Counted from the first letter of the stretch, positions 1 through 9,077 are shown. The stretch is 64,000 bases of DNA from Hujiaoplasma nucleasis (GCF_013745115.1 NZ_CP051151.1:434001-498000); one strand, 5' to 3'. Numbers and translations are program-made. Notes: generated by a model from the sequence alone, not told the origin.

Positions 1-1542
1 ACCAACCGTGGAATCTCCATAAGTGCTTAAAAATCCCCCAAAAGTAATCAATTCACTGAAATCAATCAAGGTATATTGGCCTCTAGCGATTTCAGGGTGG
101 GCATTTCTAACCATAATCAACTTCTTATAATGATTATATAATGAATTAGGATCACCTATTTGATCTTGGACTGAACCATTAATTTGTCTATCTACGGTCC
201 AAGTTGAACCAATTGGGTTTGTAACACTATCACCATCACCCCAATACATGGCTAAACGACGATTAGCATCGGTATTTTCAGTTGATCTCGATCCTAACAT
301 ACCTATTTCTTCACCATAATAAATAAAAGGTGTTCCATAAGTTAAGATATATAGATTAGCAGCCATATGCATGGCATATTCATCAACCATTAAGAAACCC
401 GCAGCCCTATTCATGTCATGATTGGATATGAAGGGTTGTAAAATTGCTTGAGGATTGACTTTCAATACATTGTTTTTATAGCGGTCTAAATATCTTACAT
501 AATCATTGACTGTTTCAAGGTTTTTAACTGTCATAGATACTGCACCATTTAATTGAGAAAAACCAAAATCAAAATTGTTAAAAGGCTCATAGTAAGGGTA
601 AATATTTTCATCACTGTCCCACATTTCACCAACAACATAGGCATCTGATCTTTGCATATAGACTTGGTCCATAAACCAATTCCAAAAATCAATGTTCTTT
701 TGGTGTTCTTCATAATATGGATATTTAACAGCATCTAGTCTAAAACCTTTGATTCCTTTATTAAACCAAAATTCAATAATTTGTTGAATTTCTTGTCTTA
801 CCAATAGACTATCTAAATCAAGTTCTGGCATACTTGATGAAAAGTTACCTTCATAGTAAAGTTCTCCATAGAAATGATGATAGGTTCTATTTGGCAATTT
901 TTCCTCTTCTGTAACTAAAACATAATACTCTAAATAAGGATTATCTAAATCACCCTCTTTATAAGCATTTAAAGCGTTTTTAAACCATGGGTGTTGATTA
1001 GACGTATGGTTTAATACCAAATCAATAATGATATCAATGCCTCTTTGATTGGCTTCTGATACTAGGTTTTCAAAATCATCCATATTTCCATAAACTGGAT
1101 CTATTGAAAGATAATTGGTTGTATCATACTTGTGATAACTTGGAGAAGGCATGATTGGCATCAGCCATAGGCCTGTTACACCAAGACTTACACCTGATGA
1201 AGCTTGACCATCATTTAGATAGTCTAATCGATTAATGACTCCTTGTATATCACCAAAGCCATCTTGATTACTATCAGAAAAAGAGCCAAGGAAAATTTCA
1301 TAGTAAACTCTGTAGTTATCTTCTATCATCTTTGGAACAAGCCCTTCTTCTAGGATGTATTCACCCATTTCATTGGTTAATATTTCCGTTGAGATGGGTT
1401 GAGTAGTCACTATTTCTGTGGTTGGAATGTCTGTGATTGGAATATCTGTGGTTTGCATATCCGTTATTATTTGGTCTTGCCCACAAGATATAAGGGTAAA
1501 TATCAAGATAAATAGACTTAAAATAAAAATCTTTTTTGTCAT
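1..1542 (-). CDS. Secreted GH13 alpha-amylase lipoprotein (3' end outside window)
   Basis: Hydrolyses alpha-1,4-glucans outside the cell so that the adjacent ABC system can import the products. The ATG is at 1542. The N-terminus is a lipoprotein signal (positive start, hydrophobic core, L-I-S-C lipobox near residue 20), then a Thr/Ile/Pro-rich linker of imperfect repeats. The GH13 barrel follows: region I DLVLNHTSNQHPWF, region II GFRLDAVKY (nucleophile Asp), region III GEMWD (acid/base Glu) and region IV FISNHDMNR (Asp). The catalytic set is complete; the C-terminal beta domain runs off the left edge of the window. It is the last visible gene of the mal cluster, 3 nt after malG. It could be an alpha-amylase, neopullulanase or cyclomaltodextrinase-like enzyme; substrate specificity cannot be read from the sequence. 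Confidence 0.9.
   Translation of the reverse strand, partial: MTKKIFILSLFILIFTLISCGQDQIITDMQTTDIPITDIPTTEIVTTQPISTEILTNEMGEYILEEGLVPKMIEDNYRVYYEIFLGSFSDSNQDGFGDIQGVINRLDYLNDGQASSGVSLGVTGLWLMPIMPSPSYHKYDTTNYLSIDPVYGNMDDFENLVSEANQRGIDIIIDLVLNHTSNQHPWFKNALNAYKEGDLDNPYLEYYVLVTEEEKLPNRTYHHFYGELYYEGNFSSSMPELDLDSLLVRQEIQQIIEFWFNKGIKGFRLDAVKYPYYEEHQKNIDFWNWFMDQVYMQRSDAYVVGEMWDSDENIYPYYEPFNNFDFGFSQLNGAVSMTVKNLETVNDYVRYLDRYKNNVLKVNPQAILQPFISNHDMNRAAGFLMVDEYAMHMAANLYILTYGTPFIYYGEEIGMLGSRSTENTDANRRLAMYWGDGDSVTNPIGSTWTVDRQINGSVQDQIGDPNSLYNHYKKLIMVRNAHPEIARGQYTLIDFSELITFGGFLSTYGDSTVG
1405..1475 (-). repeat. Imperfect Thr/Ile/Pro linker repeat in the amylase
   Basis: Short degenerate direct repeats encode units of the type TDIPIT / TDIPTTEIVTT just after the lipobox. 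They form a flexible tether that lifts the GH13 domain away from the membrane. Such DNA repeats can vary in copy number by slippage, but only one copy of the locus is visible here. Confidence 0.5.
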
Positions 1543-1545
1543 GAA

Positions 1546-2511
1546 TTAACCTTTAACAGATCCTGAAGTTACACCTTCAACATAATAGCGTTGTAATGAT
1601 AAGAATAATATTACAATTGGAATGGCAACAATAACCGATCCAGCAGCGAATAATGTAAAGGTGTTGGAGTCATTTTGTGAACTGTACATCCAATCGTACA
1701 AACCAATAGCCACAGTATGATTTTCAGTATTATCTATACCTAGAATTACTCTTGCAAAAATGAAGTCCATCCATGGTCCTATGAAAGTCATTAATGCTGT
1801 ATAGATAATGATTGGTTTTGAAATTGGTAAAATAATGCTTGTGAATATTCTTGCATTGGATGCTCCATCGATTTTAGCGGCTTCTACAAGAGAATTCGGA
1901 ATAATATCAAAAAACCCTTTAGCGATATAGAATCCTAAACCTGAACCTGCAGAATAGACAAGAACCAATGCATAAAGTGATCCTGTCAATCCAAATGCTT
2001 TTAAAACAAAATAAACAGCAATCATTGACATGAATCCAGGGAACAAGCCTAAAATAATCGCTACATTAAGTAGTAATTTACGTTTTCCAAATTTAATCTT
2101 ACTCATAACATAAGCGACAGATAGTTGCATGAATGTGGAAATAATAAAGGATCCAATAGCAACCATTAATGTATTTAAGAACCAGCGTGGAAATAAAGTA
2201 TTGGTAAATAATTCTTTATATACGCCTAGGCCAAAGTTTTTAGGGAAGTAATTTGATTGTACAATCCCTACCAACCCACCTAAATTGTTATACTCTTCTC
2301 TAAAAGAATGTAATACAATCCATAGAATTGGATACAACCATATGACGACTAAAGTTAATAATACAGCATAAGCAAGAGATGTCGATAGTATAGACTTTAT
2401 TTTTTTCTCTTGTTTATAGTTTCTTTGTTTAGGCATTTTATTTTTAGAGTCCTTCATGCCAGCATGAAGCTGAGGATCTTGATGAGCTTGATTTACATTT
2501 TTATCCATCAT
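1546..2511 (-). CDS. malG: Carbohydrate ABC transporter permease, MalG type
   Basis: One of the two membrane subunits of a maltose/maltodextrin importer. The 321-aa protein has a charged cytosolic N-terminus, then six predicted membrane spans. The permease EAA loop is clear near residues 215-240 (EAAKIDGASNARIFTSIILP), the contact site for the ATPase. The C-terminus YYVEGVTSGSVKG is typical of MalG. Its start overlaps the malF stop by 4 nt (ATGA), so translation is probably coupled. No MalK/MsmX-type ATPase gene lies in the visible locus, so the ATPase is presumably shared and encoded elsewhere. The exact sugar is inferred from the flanking GH13 enzymes. Confidence 0.9.
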   Translation of the reverse strand: MMDKNVNQAHQDPQLHAGMKDSKNKMPKQRNYKQEKKIKSILSTSLAYAVLLTLVVIWLYPILWIVLHSFREEYNNLGGLVGIVQSNYFPKNFGLGVYKELFTNTLFPRWFLNTLMVAIGSFIISTFMQLSVAYVMSKIKFGKRKLLLNVAIILGLFPGFMSMIAVYFVLKAFGLTGSLYALVLVYSAGSGLGFYIAKGFFDIIPNSLVEAAKIDGASNARIFTSIILPISKPIIIYTALMTFIGPWMDFIFARVILGIDNTENHTVAIGLYDWMYSSQNDSNTFTLFAAGSVIVAIPIVILFLSLQRYYVEGVTSGSVKG

Positions 2512-4097
2512 TGGAAGGTATCCTCCTCTTTATAAGCTTTACTTCTTCGATAAGTGAGTAAGGTCGCAGAAGCTGTGATAATGAAGGTAAAGATTGCGAT
2601 AACCGAACCAACATTATAATCTTTCTGGTCAATGGTCATTTTAAACAACCAGGTGACGAGCAAGTCTGTACCACCAGCATAGCCCTCTCCTCGTGGTCCA
2701 CCACCTGTTAAGAGGTAGATGATGTTGAAACTGGTGATGTTACCTATAAAACTGGTAATTAAGTATGGTGTTGTCACGAATACAATATAAGGTACAGTAA
2801 TAAATCTAAAGGCTTGAAATTTAGTAGCACCATCAATTTGAGCAGCCTCATAGGTGTCTTTAGGCACATTCATTAATATACCACTGGTCATTAACATGGT
2901 GTATGGTACACCAATCCATAAGTTAATGACTAAGACTGATATTCTGGCAGTTGTCACTGAATCAGCCCTATCTAAGAAAGCCATAGGTTCACTAAGAATA
3001 CCAATGCTTTGTAATAATTCATTAAATGGTCCAGCAGTAGATATTAATTGTCTAACTGCCAATAAAGTAATAAACTGTGGTAATGCAATGGTTAAAACGA
3101 AGATAGTTCGCCATATTTTCTTAAGTTTAATTTCATGTTTATTAATTAATAAAGCCAGTAATATACCGCCAATATAATTGGTAAATGTGGCAAAGAATGC
3201 CCATACAAGGGTCCAAGTTAGAACTGGTATAAAATTAAGACCTATTTCACTTGAAGATTCAAATACAGCTAAGAAATTATCAAATCCTACCCAAGAGAAA
3301 AGCTGAGAACCAGCCACCATCCCTTTACCCCAATCAGTAAAGGCAATCAGTATCATGAAGATGGTTGGTATTAAGGTAAACAAAGAAACACCTATTAGGG
3401 TAGGTAGTAATAATAATATATGGAATCTAGTATCAAGTAAATCTTTTAAATCTTCTATAAATGTTTTCCGTTTTTTTCCGTTTTCTAAATCTTTTTGAAC
3501 TTTATATGCGCTTTTGATATTGGCCAACCATGCATAAATCATTACAATGATGATGGCTATCATAAACACCCCAAATAACAACATTAACATTGAATTATCT
3601 GCGGCTCTAACCCCTGAAGCCCCTTCACCAGGATTGGTTCCTAAAGTAACTAAGTTAATCAATGATTTATAACCTAAAGGTGTTCCTGGATCTATAACCT
3701 CAGTTCCAATAGGTACAAAAGTCACTGGATCAAAAACGACTCTTTCAGAGCGATTAATTACAGGATTAGAAAAGAATAAGAATAAAAATCCTACCTGAAT
3801 AGCTAAGAAAATAAGTCCTTTAATTATTTGTTTGTGATAAATGTTACCAAAGCCCATGAAAATATGAGATAACTTTGTCCCTAAATCACCATCTTTAAAT
3901 CTTTCAAAAAAGCCATTCCATTTTTCTGCTAAGAACTTTCCTAGTTTGACCATTTTACTAGGAAAAGATTTGATGCCTATGTAGATGCCTTTGAAAAAGC
4001 CAATAAAAAATTGAATGATTTTTTTAAAGAAAGAAACAATCTTATCAGCGACTTTGTTGATAAAACTCTTATTATTTTGTTGATTGTTGTTAATCAT
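2508..4097 (-). CDS. malF: Carbohydrate ABC transporter permease, MalF type
   Basis: Second membrane subunit of the maltodextrin importer, 529 aa. It has a long N-terminal extension (about residues 1-110) rich in Lys/Phe amphipathic segments, a first membrane span near 100-115, then an extracytoplasmic stretch and the core permease. The EAA loop EAAQIDGATKFQAF lies near residues 415-430. The extra N-terminal region resembles that of Firmicute MalF proteins, which are longer than the minimal six-span permeases. It starts 71 nt after the binding-protein gene, with a hairpin in the gap that may lower permease expression, and overlaps malG by 4 nt. Confidence 0.9.
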   Translation of the reverse strand: MINNNQQNNKSFINKVADKIVSFFKKIIQFFIGFFKGIYIGIKSFPSKMVKLGKFLAEKWNGFFERFKDGDLGTKLSHIFMGFGNIYHKQIIKGLIFLAIQVGFLFLFFSNPVINRSERVVFDPVTFVPIGTEVIDPGTPLGYKSLINLVTLGTNPGEGASGVRAADNSMLMLLFGVFMIAIIIVMIYAWLANIKSAYKVQKDLENGKKRKTFIEDLKDLLDTRFHILLLLPTLIGVSLFTLIPTIFMILIAFTDWGKGMVAGSQLFSWVGFDNFLAVFESSSEIGLNFIPVLTWTLVWAFFATFTNYIGGILLALLINKHEIKLKKIWRTIFVLTIALPQFITLLAVRQLISTAGPFNELLQSIGILSEPMAFLDRADSVTTARISVLVINLWIGVPYTMLMTSGILMNVPKDTYEAAQIDGATKFQAFRFITVPYIVFVTTPYLITSFIGNITSFNIIYLLTGGGPRGEGYAGGTDLLVTWLFKMTIDQKDYNVGSVIAIFTFIITASATLLTYRRSKAYKEEDTFQ

Positions 4098-4123
4098 AAA
4101 CTTTCTCCCTTATAAATGGTAAA

Positions 4124-4150
4124 AACCACTGCTAATGATAAGCAGCAGTT
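4124..4150 (-). terminator. Intercistronic hairpin (attenuator) between malE and malF
   Basis: On the minus strand a 10-bp stem (two G-U pairs) with a 7-nt loop is followed by TTTTTAC. It lies between the binding-protein and permease genes, where partial terminators or RNA stabilisers commonly keep the binding protein in excess. Whether it terminates or protects the mRNA is inference. Confidence 0.6.
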
Positions 4151-4168
4151 TATACCCTTTTTATTTTA

Positions 4169-5590
4169 TTAGTTATTGTTTCTCCAAATTGCTTCTACAA
4201 TTTCCATTTGAGCTATAATTTCAGCATCTGTACTAAAAGCTCCATCAGTATTCACAAGAATATCGAATAATTTTTCAGGACCTTGTTTTTGATAATAATA
4301 GAAATTATAACGAGCATCTACACCAAATGGTTGAGGGATACCATGCTCGAACATTTTGATTTGAGATACAGCTAATAGAGTCAAAATATCATCGCCACTC
4401 ATACCATCAAATTCAGTTATAGCATTTTTGTATGCAGGAAGTGTACCATTTTCTAAGAATGATGCTTCTTGAATACTCTTTTCAGTCATATAAGTTAAAA
4501 TTGGTTGTAAGAATTGTAAATAAGGACTTCTTTTGTTCATAACAAACATCTTTGCATCAGCAAAAGTCCCTGATTGCATAACAGTTCCAGCTTCAATAGT
4601 ACCATAAACATCATCAGCAGTTAAAGTATAAGTAGGAAGTACAGCAACACTTAAGTTTTCACCTAAAGCTGAAGTAGCTGCATTAAAATGCCATGAACCA
4701 CCAACAATCGATAAGATTGCTTCATTAGCTAAGTCAACTTCCCAACCTGAGTCAGATGCTTCACCAGCACCATTAGGATCAGAGAAGAATCTTTGTCCCC
4801 ATTTCATAATTGATATCATTCCATCATTAACAAGTTCAGTGTTGGTTAAAACCCCTCCTTCATAGATAGATACAGGCATTTCACCTGTTTCTGCAAATGA
4901 AGAAAGAACTAAGAATGAGTTGTTGAATCCATCAATACCTGTTACAGCAACAGCTTGTTTATTTAATTCTTTTGCTTTAGCCCATATACCTTCCCATGTT
5001 TTAACATCTTCTTCATTTAAATACTTGTTATTGTAATAAAGAACTAAAGATTGAGCTTCATATGGAACACCAAATACATAATCAACACCTTCAGAATCAC
5101 CAGTAATAACTTTAACGATTTCTTCAGTATTTTGACTATTGATTTGATTCAATAGAGTTTGGTCAGTAATTGGCGAAATTGCAGGTGAACCAGCAATTAA
5201 ACGACCTAAATTATCATGTGCTACAGATAAAATATCTGGACCAGCTGCAGGGTCATCTAGGAATACACCAGCTGCAGTACCACCATCAACAGCTCTAACT
5301 TCTATAGTGTGTGGATAATAATAAGGATACGCAGGGTTAGCGTTGTATTCATCAATATAATCATTGACGACACCTTGGTAAAACTCTTCAGATTCTACCC
5401 CTACCCAAATAACAATATTTCCACCATCGATATATGGATTTTCTTGTTTTTCTGTATAAGTTGGCACTTGTGTTTCAGTTGTCTGTTGGGTTGAATCACC
5501 TTCAGTTGTATTTGTTGGTTCATCAGATGAACAGCCTATTAGAGCTATAGCTGCTAAACCAAAAAGCATTAAGGTAAATATTTTTTTCAT
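4169..5590 (-). CDS. malE: Maltodextrin-binding lipoprotein (solute-binding protein)
   Basis: Extracellular sugar-binding component of the importer, 473 aa. The signal peptide MKKIFTLMLFGLAAIALIGC has a lipobox L-I-G-C with the lipidated Cys at residue 20; a Thr/Ser/Gln-rich tether follows. The mature part has the type-1 solute-binding architecture seen in MalE-like proteins (a GGNIVIWVG first strand and a GVPYEAQSLVLYYNN hinge region). It is the first gene of the permease group and is separated from malF by a hairpin. A strong ribosome site (GGAGAG) precedes the ATG. Ligand identity is inferred from context (two GH13 enzymes); other oligosaccharides are possible. Confidence 0.88.
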   Translation of the reverse strand: MKKIFTLMLFGLAAIALIGCSSDEPTNTTEGDSTQQTTETQVPTYTEKQENPYIDGGNIVIWVGVESEEFYQGVVNDYIDEYNANPAYPYYYPHTIEVRAVDGGTAAGVFLDDPAAGPDILSVAHDNLGRLIAGSPAISPITDQTLLNQINSQNTEEIVKVITGDSEGVDYVFGVPYEAQSLVLYYNNKYLNEEDVKTWEGIWAKAKELNKQAVAVTGIDGFNNSFLVLSSFAETGEMPVSIYEGGVLTNTELVNDGMISIMKWGQRFFSDPNGAGEASDSGWEVDLANEAILSIVGGSWHFNAATSALGENLSVAVLPTYTLTADDVYGTIEAGTVMQSGTFADAKMFVMNKRSPYLQFLQPILTYMTEKSIQEASFLENGTLPAYKNAITEFDGMSGDDILTLLAVSQIKMFEHGIPQPFGVDARYNFYYYQKQGPEKLFDILVNTDGAFSTDAEIIAQMEIVEAIWRNNN

Positions 5591-5733
5591 AATTCTCTCC
5601 TTCTTCTCTTATATTTTACATCTTTAATTTTACCACATTTTAAGTCAATTATGCAAGGTCAAGGACTAAAAAACACGGCTTAAAGTAAACTTTCGTGAAA
5701 ATAAATAAAGGGTTTTCATTTTACAAGAAATTT

Positions 5734-7410
5734 TTAATGATTTATCTGGTAAATTCTTGCTTCATAAGCAATTAAAGAATCTTTCTTGATGCTTGATTTA
5801 TCAATATTTTGATAAATCATTTTTGCTTGCTTAGGTATTTTAATGCTTTGTTCAATTGTCTGACTGCTAAAATTAGCTATGACTAAATAATCAGCAGTTT
5901 TTCCCTTGGTTTTGTAGGCAAAAATATTAGGGTCTTTAAGTTTAATAAAATTACATTCGCCATAAGCTAAGTCTTGATCTTTTCTTAATTGAATGAGTTT
6001 TTTATATGTATGAAAGATGGATTGTTCCTCATTCATTTGTTTTTCTACATTAATAGATTTATAATTGCCATTAACATTCATCCAAGGTTGGTGATGACTA
6101 AATCCAGCATACAAAGAATCGTCCCATTGCATAGGACTACGAGCATTGTCTCTTGATCTATCCCTTAAAGCTTGCATGGCTGTTTGGTGACTTGCTCCAT
6201 TATTCATAAAGTTTTCATATTCAGTGAAAACTTCAACATCTCTAAAATCATTTAGATTTTGATAATCAACATTGGTCATACCTATTTCCTCACCATAATA
6301 AATAATTGGGGTTCCAGGTAATAAATATAAGGCATAAGCAAGCATTTTTGCACTTCTTTCATGATAATCTGAATCATTACCGTAATGTGATACAATTCTT
6401 GGCATATCGTGATTATGCCAATAAATAGTATTCCAACCTTTCCCTTTAAAGACATCAATCCAATGAGAGAAACTTTCTTTAATATGGACTAAATTTATCT
6501 TTCCTTTTGCCCATTTACCTGGTGTTATAGTATTGGTTGGGTCTGTATCTGCCCAGCAATGTCCAAATTGAATAAGCATATTAAATTCCTTACCATCAAA
6601 ACCAGCATACTGTAAGGCTTCTTCTTTTTTCGCCCCACCTGATTCACCAATGGTCATTAAGTTATTAGGAATAAATAATTCTGTGCCTAATTCCTCTAAA
6701 TATTCATGGTGTTTGGCTAAAGAAGAAAAATGTTCATAACCTGGTTGTCCATCAGGAAAATCCCAATTTTTCTCTAAGTGGTTGGACGCATCTACCCTAA
6801 ATCCATCAATACCCAAATCAACCCACCATTTGATCATGGTTTTTAAATCTTCTCTCATGGATTTATTACGCCAATTCAAATCTGGCATTTTTTTCGAAAA
6901 TATATGTAGGTAATATTCATCGGTTGCTTGATTATATTCCCATACAGGTCCACCAAACCATGATATCCACCTTGTAGGTAAGGTTCTTTGACCTTCATCA
7001 TTATATTTGGGTTCATGCCAAATATAATAATCATGAAATTTTTTATGGTCAGGGTGACTAGGGTCTTTCGCAGCCAAAAACCAAGGATGTTCATCAGATG
7101 TATGATTTAAGACCAAATCAGTAATAATTTTTATATCTTTTTCATGAGCTTTTTGAATGAGTTCTTTAAAATCATCAATGCTTCCATAATCTTGACTTAC
7201 CTTATAAAAATCTCTAACATCATAGCCATTATCATCCATAGGAGAATCATAATGTGGTGAAATCCATAGGGTATTAACACCTAAATCTTTCAAGTAATCC
7301 AAACGTTGAATGATACCTTGTATATCTCCTATACCATCATGGTTAGAATCTTGAAAACTTCTTAAATAAATTTGATAAATGATAGCGTCTTGCCACCAAT
7401 ATTTTTTCAT
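5734..7410 (-). CDS. malL: GH13 alpha-glucosidase / oligo-1,6-glucosidase
   Basis: Cytosolic enzyme that releases glucose from imported maltodextrins or isomalto-oligosaccharides, 558 aa, no signal peptide. It opens with the typical KYWWQDAIIYQIYLRSF. Region I is DLVLNHTSDEHPWF, region II GFRVDASNH (nucleophile Asp), region III TIGESGG (Glu), region IV WHNHDMPR (Asp). Region V reads MPDLNWRN rather than the QPDLN usual in oligo-1,6-glucosidases, and DASNH replaces the common DVIN after the nucleophile, so specificity may differ from classical MalL. The ribosome site AAAGGAG lies upstream of the ATG. It precedes malE in the same orientation with a 143-nt gap. Confidence 0.88.
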   Translation of the reverse strand: MKKYWWQDAIIYQIYLRSFQDSNHDGIGDIQGIIQRLDYLKDLGVNTLWISPHYDSPMDDNGYDVRDFYKVSQDYGSIDDFKELIQKAHEKDIKIITDLVLNHTSDEHPWFLAAKDPSHPDHKKFHDYYIWHEPKYNDEGQRTLPTRWISWFGGPVWEYNQATDEYYLHIFSKKMPDLNWRNKSMREDLKTMIKWWVDLGIDGFRVDASNHLEKNWDFPDGQPGYEHFSSLAKHHEYLEELGTELFIPNNLMTIGESGGAKKEEALQYAGFDGKEFNMLIQFGHCWADTDPTNTITPGKWAKGKINLVHIKESFSHWIDVFKGKGWNTIYWHNHDMPRIVSHYGNDSDYHERSAKMLAYALYLLPGTPIIYYGEEIGMTNVDYQNLNDFRDVEVFTEYENFMNNGASHQTAMQALRDRSRDNARSPMQWDDSLYAGFSHHQPWMNVNGNYKSINVEKQMNEEQSIFHTYKKLIQLRKDQDLAYGECNFIKLKDPNIFAYKTKGKTADYLVIANFSSQTIEQSIKIPKQAKMIYQNIDKSSIKKDSLIAYEARIYQINH

Positions 7411-7482
7411 AAAAATATAGCTCCTTTATAAATGTTTTATTATATATTTATTATAACATATGGTCACTCTTTAGATAAGAAA

Positions 7483-7517
7483 AGAAAAAATAAAAACAGT
7501 CATAAAAATGACTGTTT
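7483..7517 (-). terminator. Terminator after tRNA-Arg cluster
   Basis: A 9-bp stem (AACAGTCAT / ATGACTGTT) with a 4-nt loop, followed on the minus strand by a T-rich run. It lies just past the CCA end of tRNA-Arg(CCG). Confidence 0.85.
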
Positions 7518-7520
7518 ATT

Positions 7521-7597
7521 TGGCGACCCGGAGAGGATTTGAACCCCCGACCTTTAGCTCCGGAAGCTATTGCTCTATCCAACTGAGCTACCGGGCC
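7521..7597 (-). tRNA. tRNA-Arg (anticodon CCG)
   Basis: Folds as a complete cloverleaf of 77 nt with encoded CCA. The acceptor GGCCCGG pairs with CCGGGTC (one G-U), the D stem is GCTC/GAGC, and the anticodon loop TTCCGGA gives CCG, reading CGG codons. The top anticodon-stem pair is an A-A mismatch. It is separated from tRNA-Arg(CCU) by only 2 nt, so the two are surely processed from one transcript. Confidence 0.95.
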
Positions 7598-7599
7598 AT

Positions 7600-7676
7600 T
7601 GGCGACCTGGAAGGGATTTGAACCCCCGACCGACGGCTTAGGAAGCCGCTGCTCTATCCTGCTGAGCTACCAGGCC
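7600..7676 (-). tRNA. tRNA-Arg (anticodon CCU)
   Basis: Complete 77-nt cloverleaf with encoded CCA: acceptor GGCCTGG/CCAGGTC, anticodon stem GCGGC/GCCGT, loop TTCCTAA giving CCU, which reads AGG. It sits between the UCU and CCG arginine tRNAs. A terminator-like hairpin precedes its 5' end. Confidence 0.95.
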
Positions 7677-7678
7677 AA

Positions 7679-7704
7679 TAAAAAAAAGCCAGTGTACTGA
7701 CTTT
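7679..7704 (-). terminator. Terminator-like hairpin between two tRNA-Arg genes
   Basis: On the minus strand AAAGTCAGT pairs with ACTGGCTTT (one G-U), followed by a run of eight T. It lies after tRNA-Arg(UCU) and before tRNA-Arg(CCU). No separate good promoter is visible for the downstream pair, so it probably acts as a leaky terminator that lowers expression of the CCU and CCG tRNAs. Confidence 0.65.
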
Positions 7705-7716
7705 AAAATATCTATA

Positions 7717-7793
<77 letters not shown>

Positions 7794-7806
7794 ACACGCA
7801 ATAAAT

Positions 7807-7835
7807 ATTATAATAGATTATGGTCAGTTTGTAAA
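7807..7835 (-). promoter_or_regulatory. Sigma-A type promoter of the tRNA-Arg cluster
   Basis: TTTACA and TATAAT separated by 17 nt on the minus strand, 14 nt upstream of the tRNA-Arg(UCU) 5' end. Confidence 0.8.
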
Positions 7836-7854
7836 GAAAAAAAACTATTTATTT

Positions 7855-8337
7855 TTATTTAATATTAAATTTCTTATTAATAGCTTTTACCACGTTCTCA
7901 GGAACAAAAGGACTAACATCACCTTTAAAGCCAGCGAGTTCTCTAACTGATGATGATGATAAGAATGAATACTTTCCCTGGGTCATTAAAAAGACAGTAT
8001 CAACTTGATCATTAATTTCGTGATTAAAATTGGTCATTTGAAATTCATAATCATAATCCGTAACAGCTCTTAAACCTCTAAGTATATGGGTTGCACCAAC
8101 TTCTAAACAATGATTCACAGTTAATTTTTGTGATTCTATGACTTCAACATTATCTAAATCACTCACACATTCTTTAACAAGATCTATTCTTTCTTCTGTT
8201 GTAAAAGTGGTTCTTTTATTAGGATTATATGATACTGCTATATATAATTTATCAAATAATTTGGCACCTCTTGTAATAATATCAAGATGTCCTAGGGTAA
8301 TAGGATCAAAAGATCCTGGATAAAATCCAATTCTCAT
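7855..8337 (-). CDS. coaD: Phosphopantetheine adenylyltransferase
   Basis: Transfers AMP from ATP to 4'-phosphopantetheine, the penultimate step of coenzyme A synthesis. The 160-aa length is normal. The nucleotidyltransferase motif GSFDPITLGHLDII (T/HxGH) is at residues 8-21. The ISSSSVREL-type C-terminal ATP-binding motif is present as YSFLSSSSVREL. It starts 2 nt after the rsmD stop, so the two form an operon, an arrangement common in Firmicutes. Confidence 0.97.
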   Translation of the reverse strand: MRIGFYPGSFDPITLGHLDIITRGAKLFDKLYIAVSYNPNKRTTFTTEERIDLVKECVSDLDNVEVIESQKLTVNHCLEVGATHILRGLRAVTDYDYEFQMTNFNHEINDQVDTVFLMTQGKYSFLSSSSVRELAGFKGDVSPFVPENVVKAINKKFNIK

Positions 8338-8339
8338 TA

Positions 8340-8882
8340 TTATGTCCTTTCAAAAATACTAATTTTACTTTGGCCTAATTTCTTCTCCTTGATTTTAATC
8401 AAATCATTCTTTGGGTCAACTTCTCTTAAATGATCAGATTCCATGACAATTATACCATGTTTATTAAGTAAGTGTCTACTTGAAATCACATCTAATATAT
8501 CTTGATAAGCATCTAACTTATAAGGCGGATCAACTAAAATTAAATCGTAGGTTTGACTCGTTGAATTTAGAAAACTTAAAGCATCTTTTTGGTATACCAT
8601 GGTTTCTTCATCGAGATTTAAAACTTTTATATTTTCTTTTATGACTTTAATGGCTGAATATTGTTTGTCCACAAAGTCACAGTGAGTCATTCCCCTAGAT
8701 AGGGCTTCTATACCGAGCGAACCACTTCCAGCAAATAAATCAAGACAAGCCCCACCTTCAAAGAACTGACCAACAGAATTATAAATGGTTTCTTTATTTT
8801 TGTCTGTGGTGGGTCTAGTTAAATTTGATTTAACGTCTTTTAGTTTTCTGGACTTATACTTACCTGCAATAACTCTTAACAT
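8340..8882 (-). CDS. rsmD: 16S rRNA (guanine966-N2)-methyltransferase
   Basis: Methylates G966 of 16S rRNA using SAM. The protein starts MLRVIAGKYKSRKL, a family hallmark; this ATG has a GGAGG site 5 nt upstream, which is why it is preferred over the TTG four codons earlier. The SAM-binding loop is DLFAGSGSLGIEALSRG and the catalytic motif is the NPPY-like LVDPPY near residue 125. 180 aa is normal length. It lies immediately downstream of a structured RNA whose T run ends 13 nt before the start codon, so rsmD-coaD may be expressed by read-through from that RNA's promoter. Confidence 0.95.
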   Translation of the reverse strand: MLRVIAGKYKSRKLKDVKSNLTRPTTDKNKETIYNSVGQFFEGGACLDLFAGSGSLGIEALSRGMTHCDFVDKQYSAIKVIKENIKVLNLDEETMVYQKDALSFLNSTSQTYDLILVDPPYKLDAYQDILDVISSRHLLNKHGIIVMESDHLREVDPKNDLIKIKEKKLGQSKISIFERT

Positions 8883-8895
8883 GTTTTCCTCCAAT

Positions 8896-9071
8896 AAAAA
8901 GTACTTAAGCAGTTGGAAGTTACCCTAGCAGACTACATCTACTAACTAAGTGGGCATCTCTTCTTATACCTTTAGGATTCCTAAACGAATAGGCTTTCAA
9001 CACCAGTATAAGCTCGACTCCCTTCAAAAAACTGTGCGTCGCGGGTGGGTAACTTCCAACCAATTAAGTAC
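8896..9071 (-). ncRNA. Structured RNA, candidate 6S RNA or rsmD leader
   Basis: About 176 nt between a consensus promoter and a T run. The two ends pair: an 8-bp GTACTTAA/TTAAGTAC stem, a small internal loop, then a 14-bp perfect stem (GTTGGAAGTTACCC with its complement). Inside lie a 7-bp CTTATAC/GTATAAG stem enclosing a smaller hairpin, and a 7-bp hairpin TAGTAGA/TCTGCTA on the 3' side. A long closing stem, large central bubble and a small 3' hairpin fit 6S RNA, the regulator of sigma-A RNA polymerase. I do not recognise its primary sequence, so identity is inference. The alternative is a cis-acting attenuator of rsmD-coaD. Confidence 0.6.
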
Positions 9072-9077
9072 AATTTC

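Noticed and set aside
5650-5725. TGAAAA...TTTTCA inverted repeat as a sugar-repressor operator or cre site
   Set aside because: Only 6 bp arms in A+T-rich DNA and no match to the cre consensus; not distinguishable from background.
8896-9071. tmRNA, SRP RNA or RNase P RNA as identity of the structured RNA
   Set aside because: No tRNA-like ends or CCA, no GGAAGCA-type SRP loop, and too short for RNase P with none of its conserved core.
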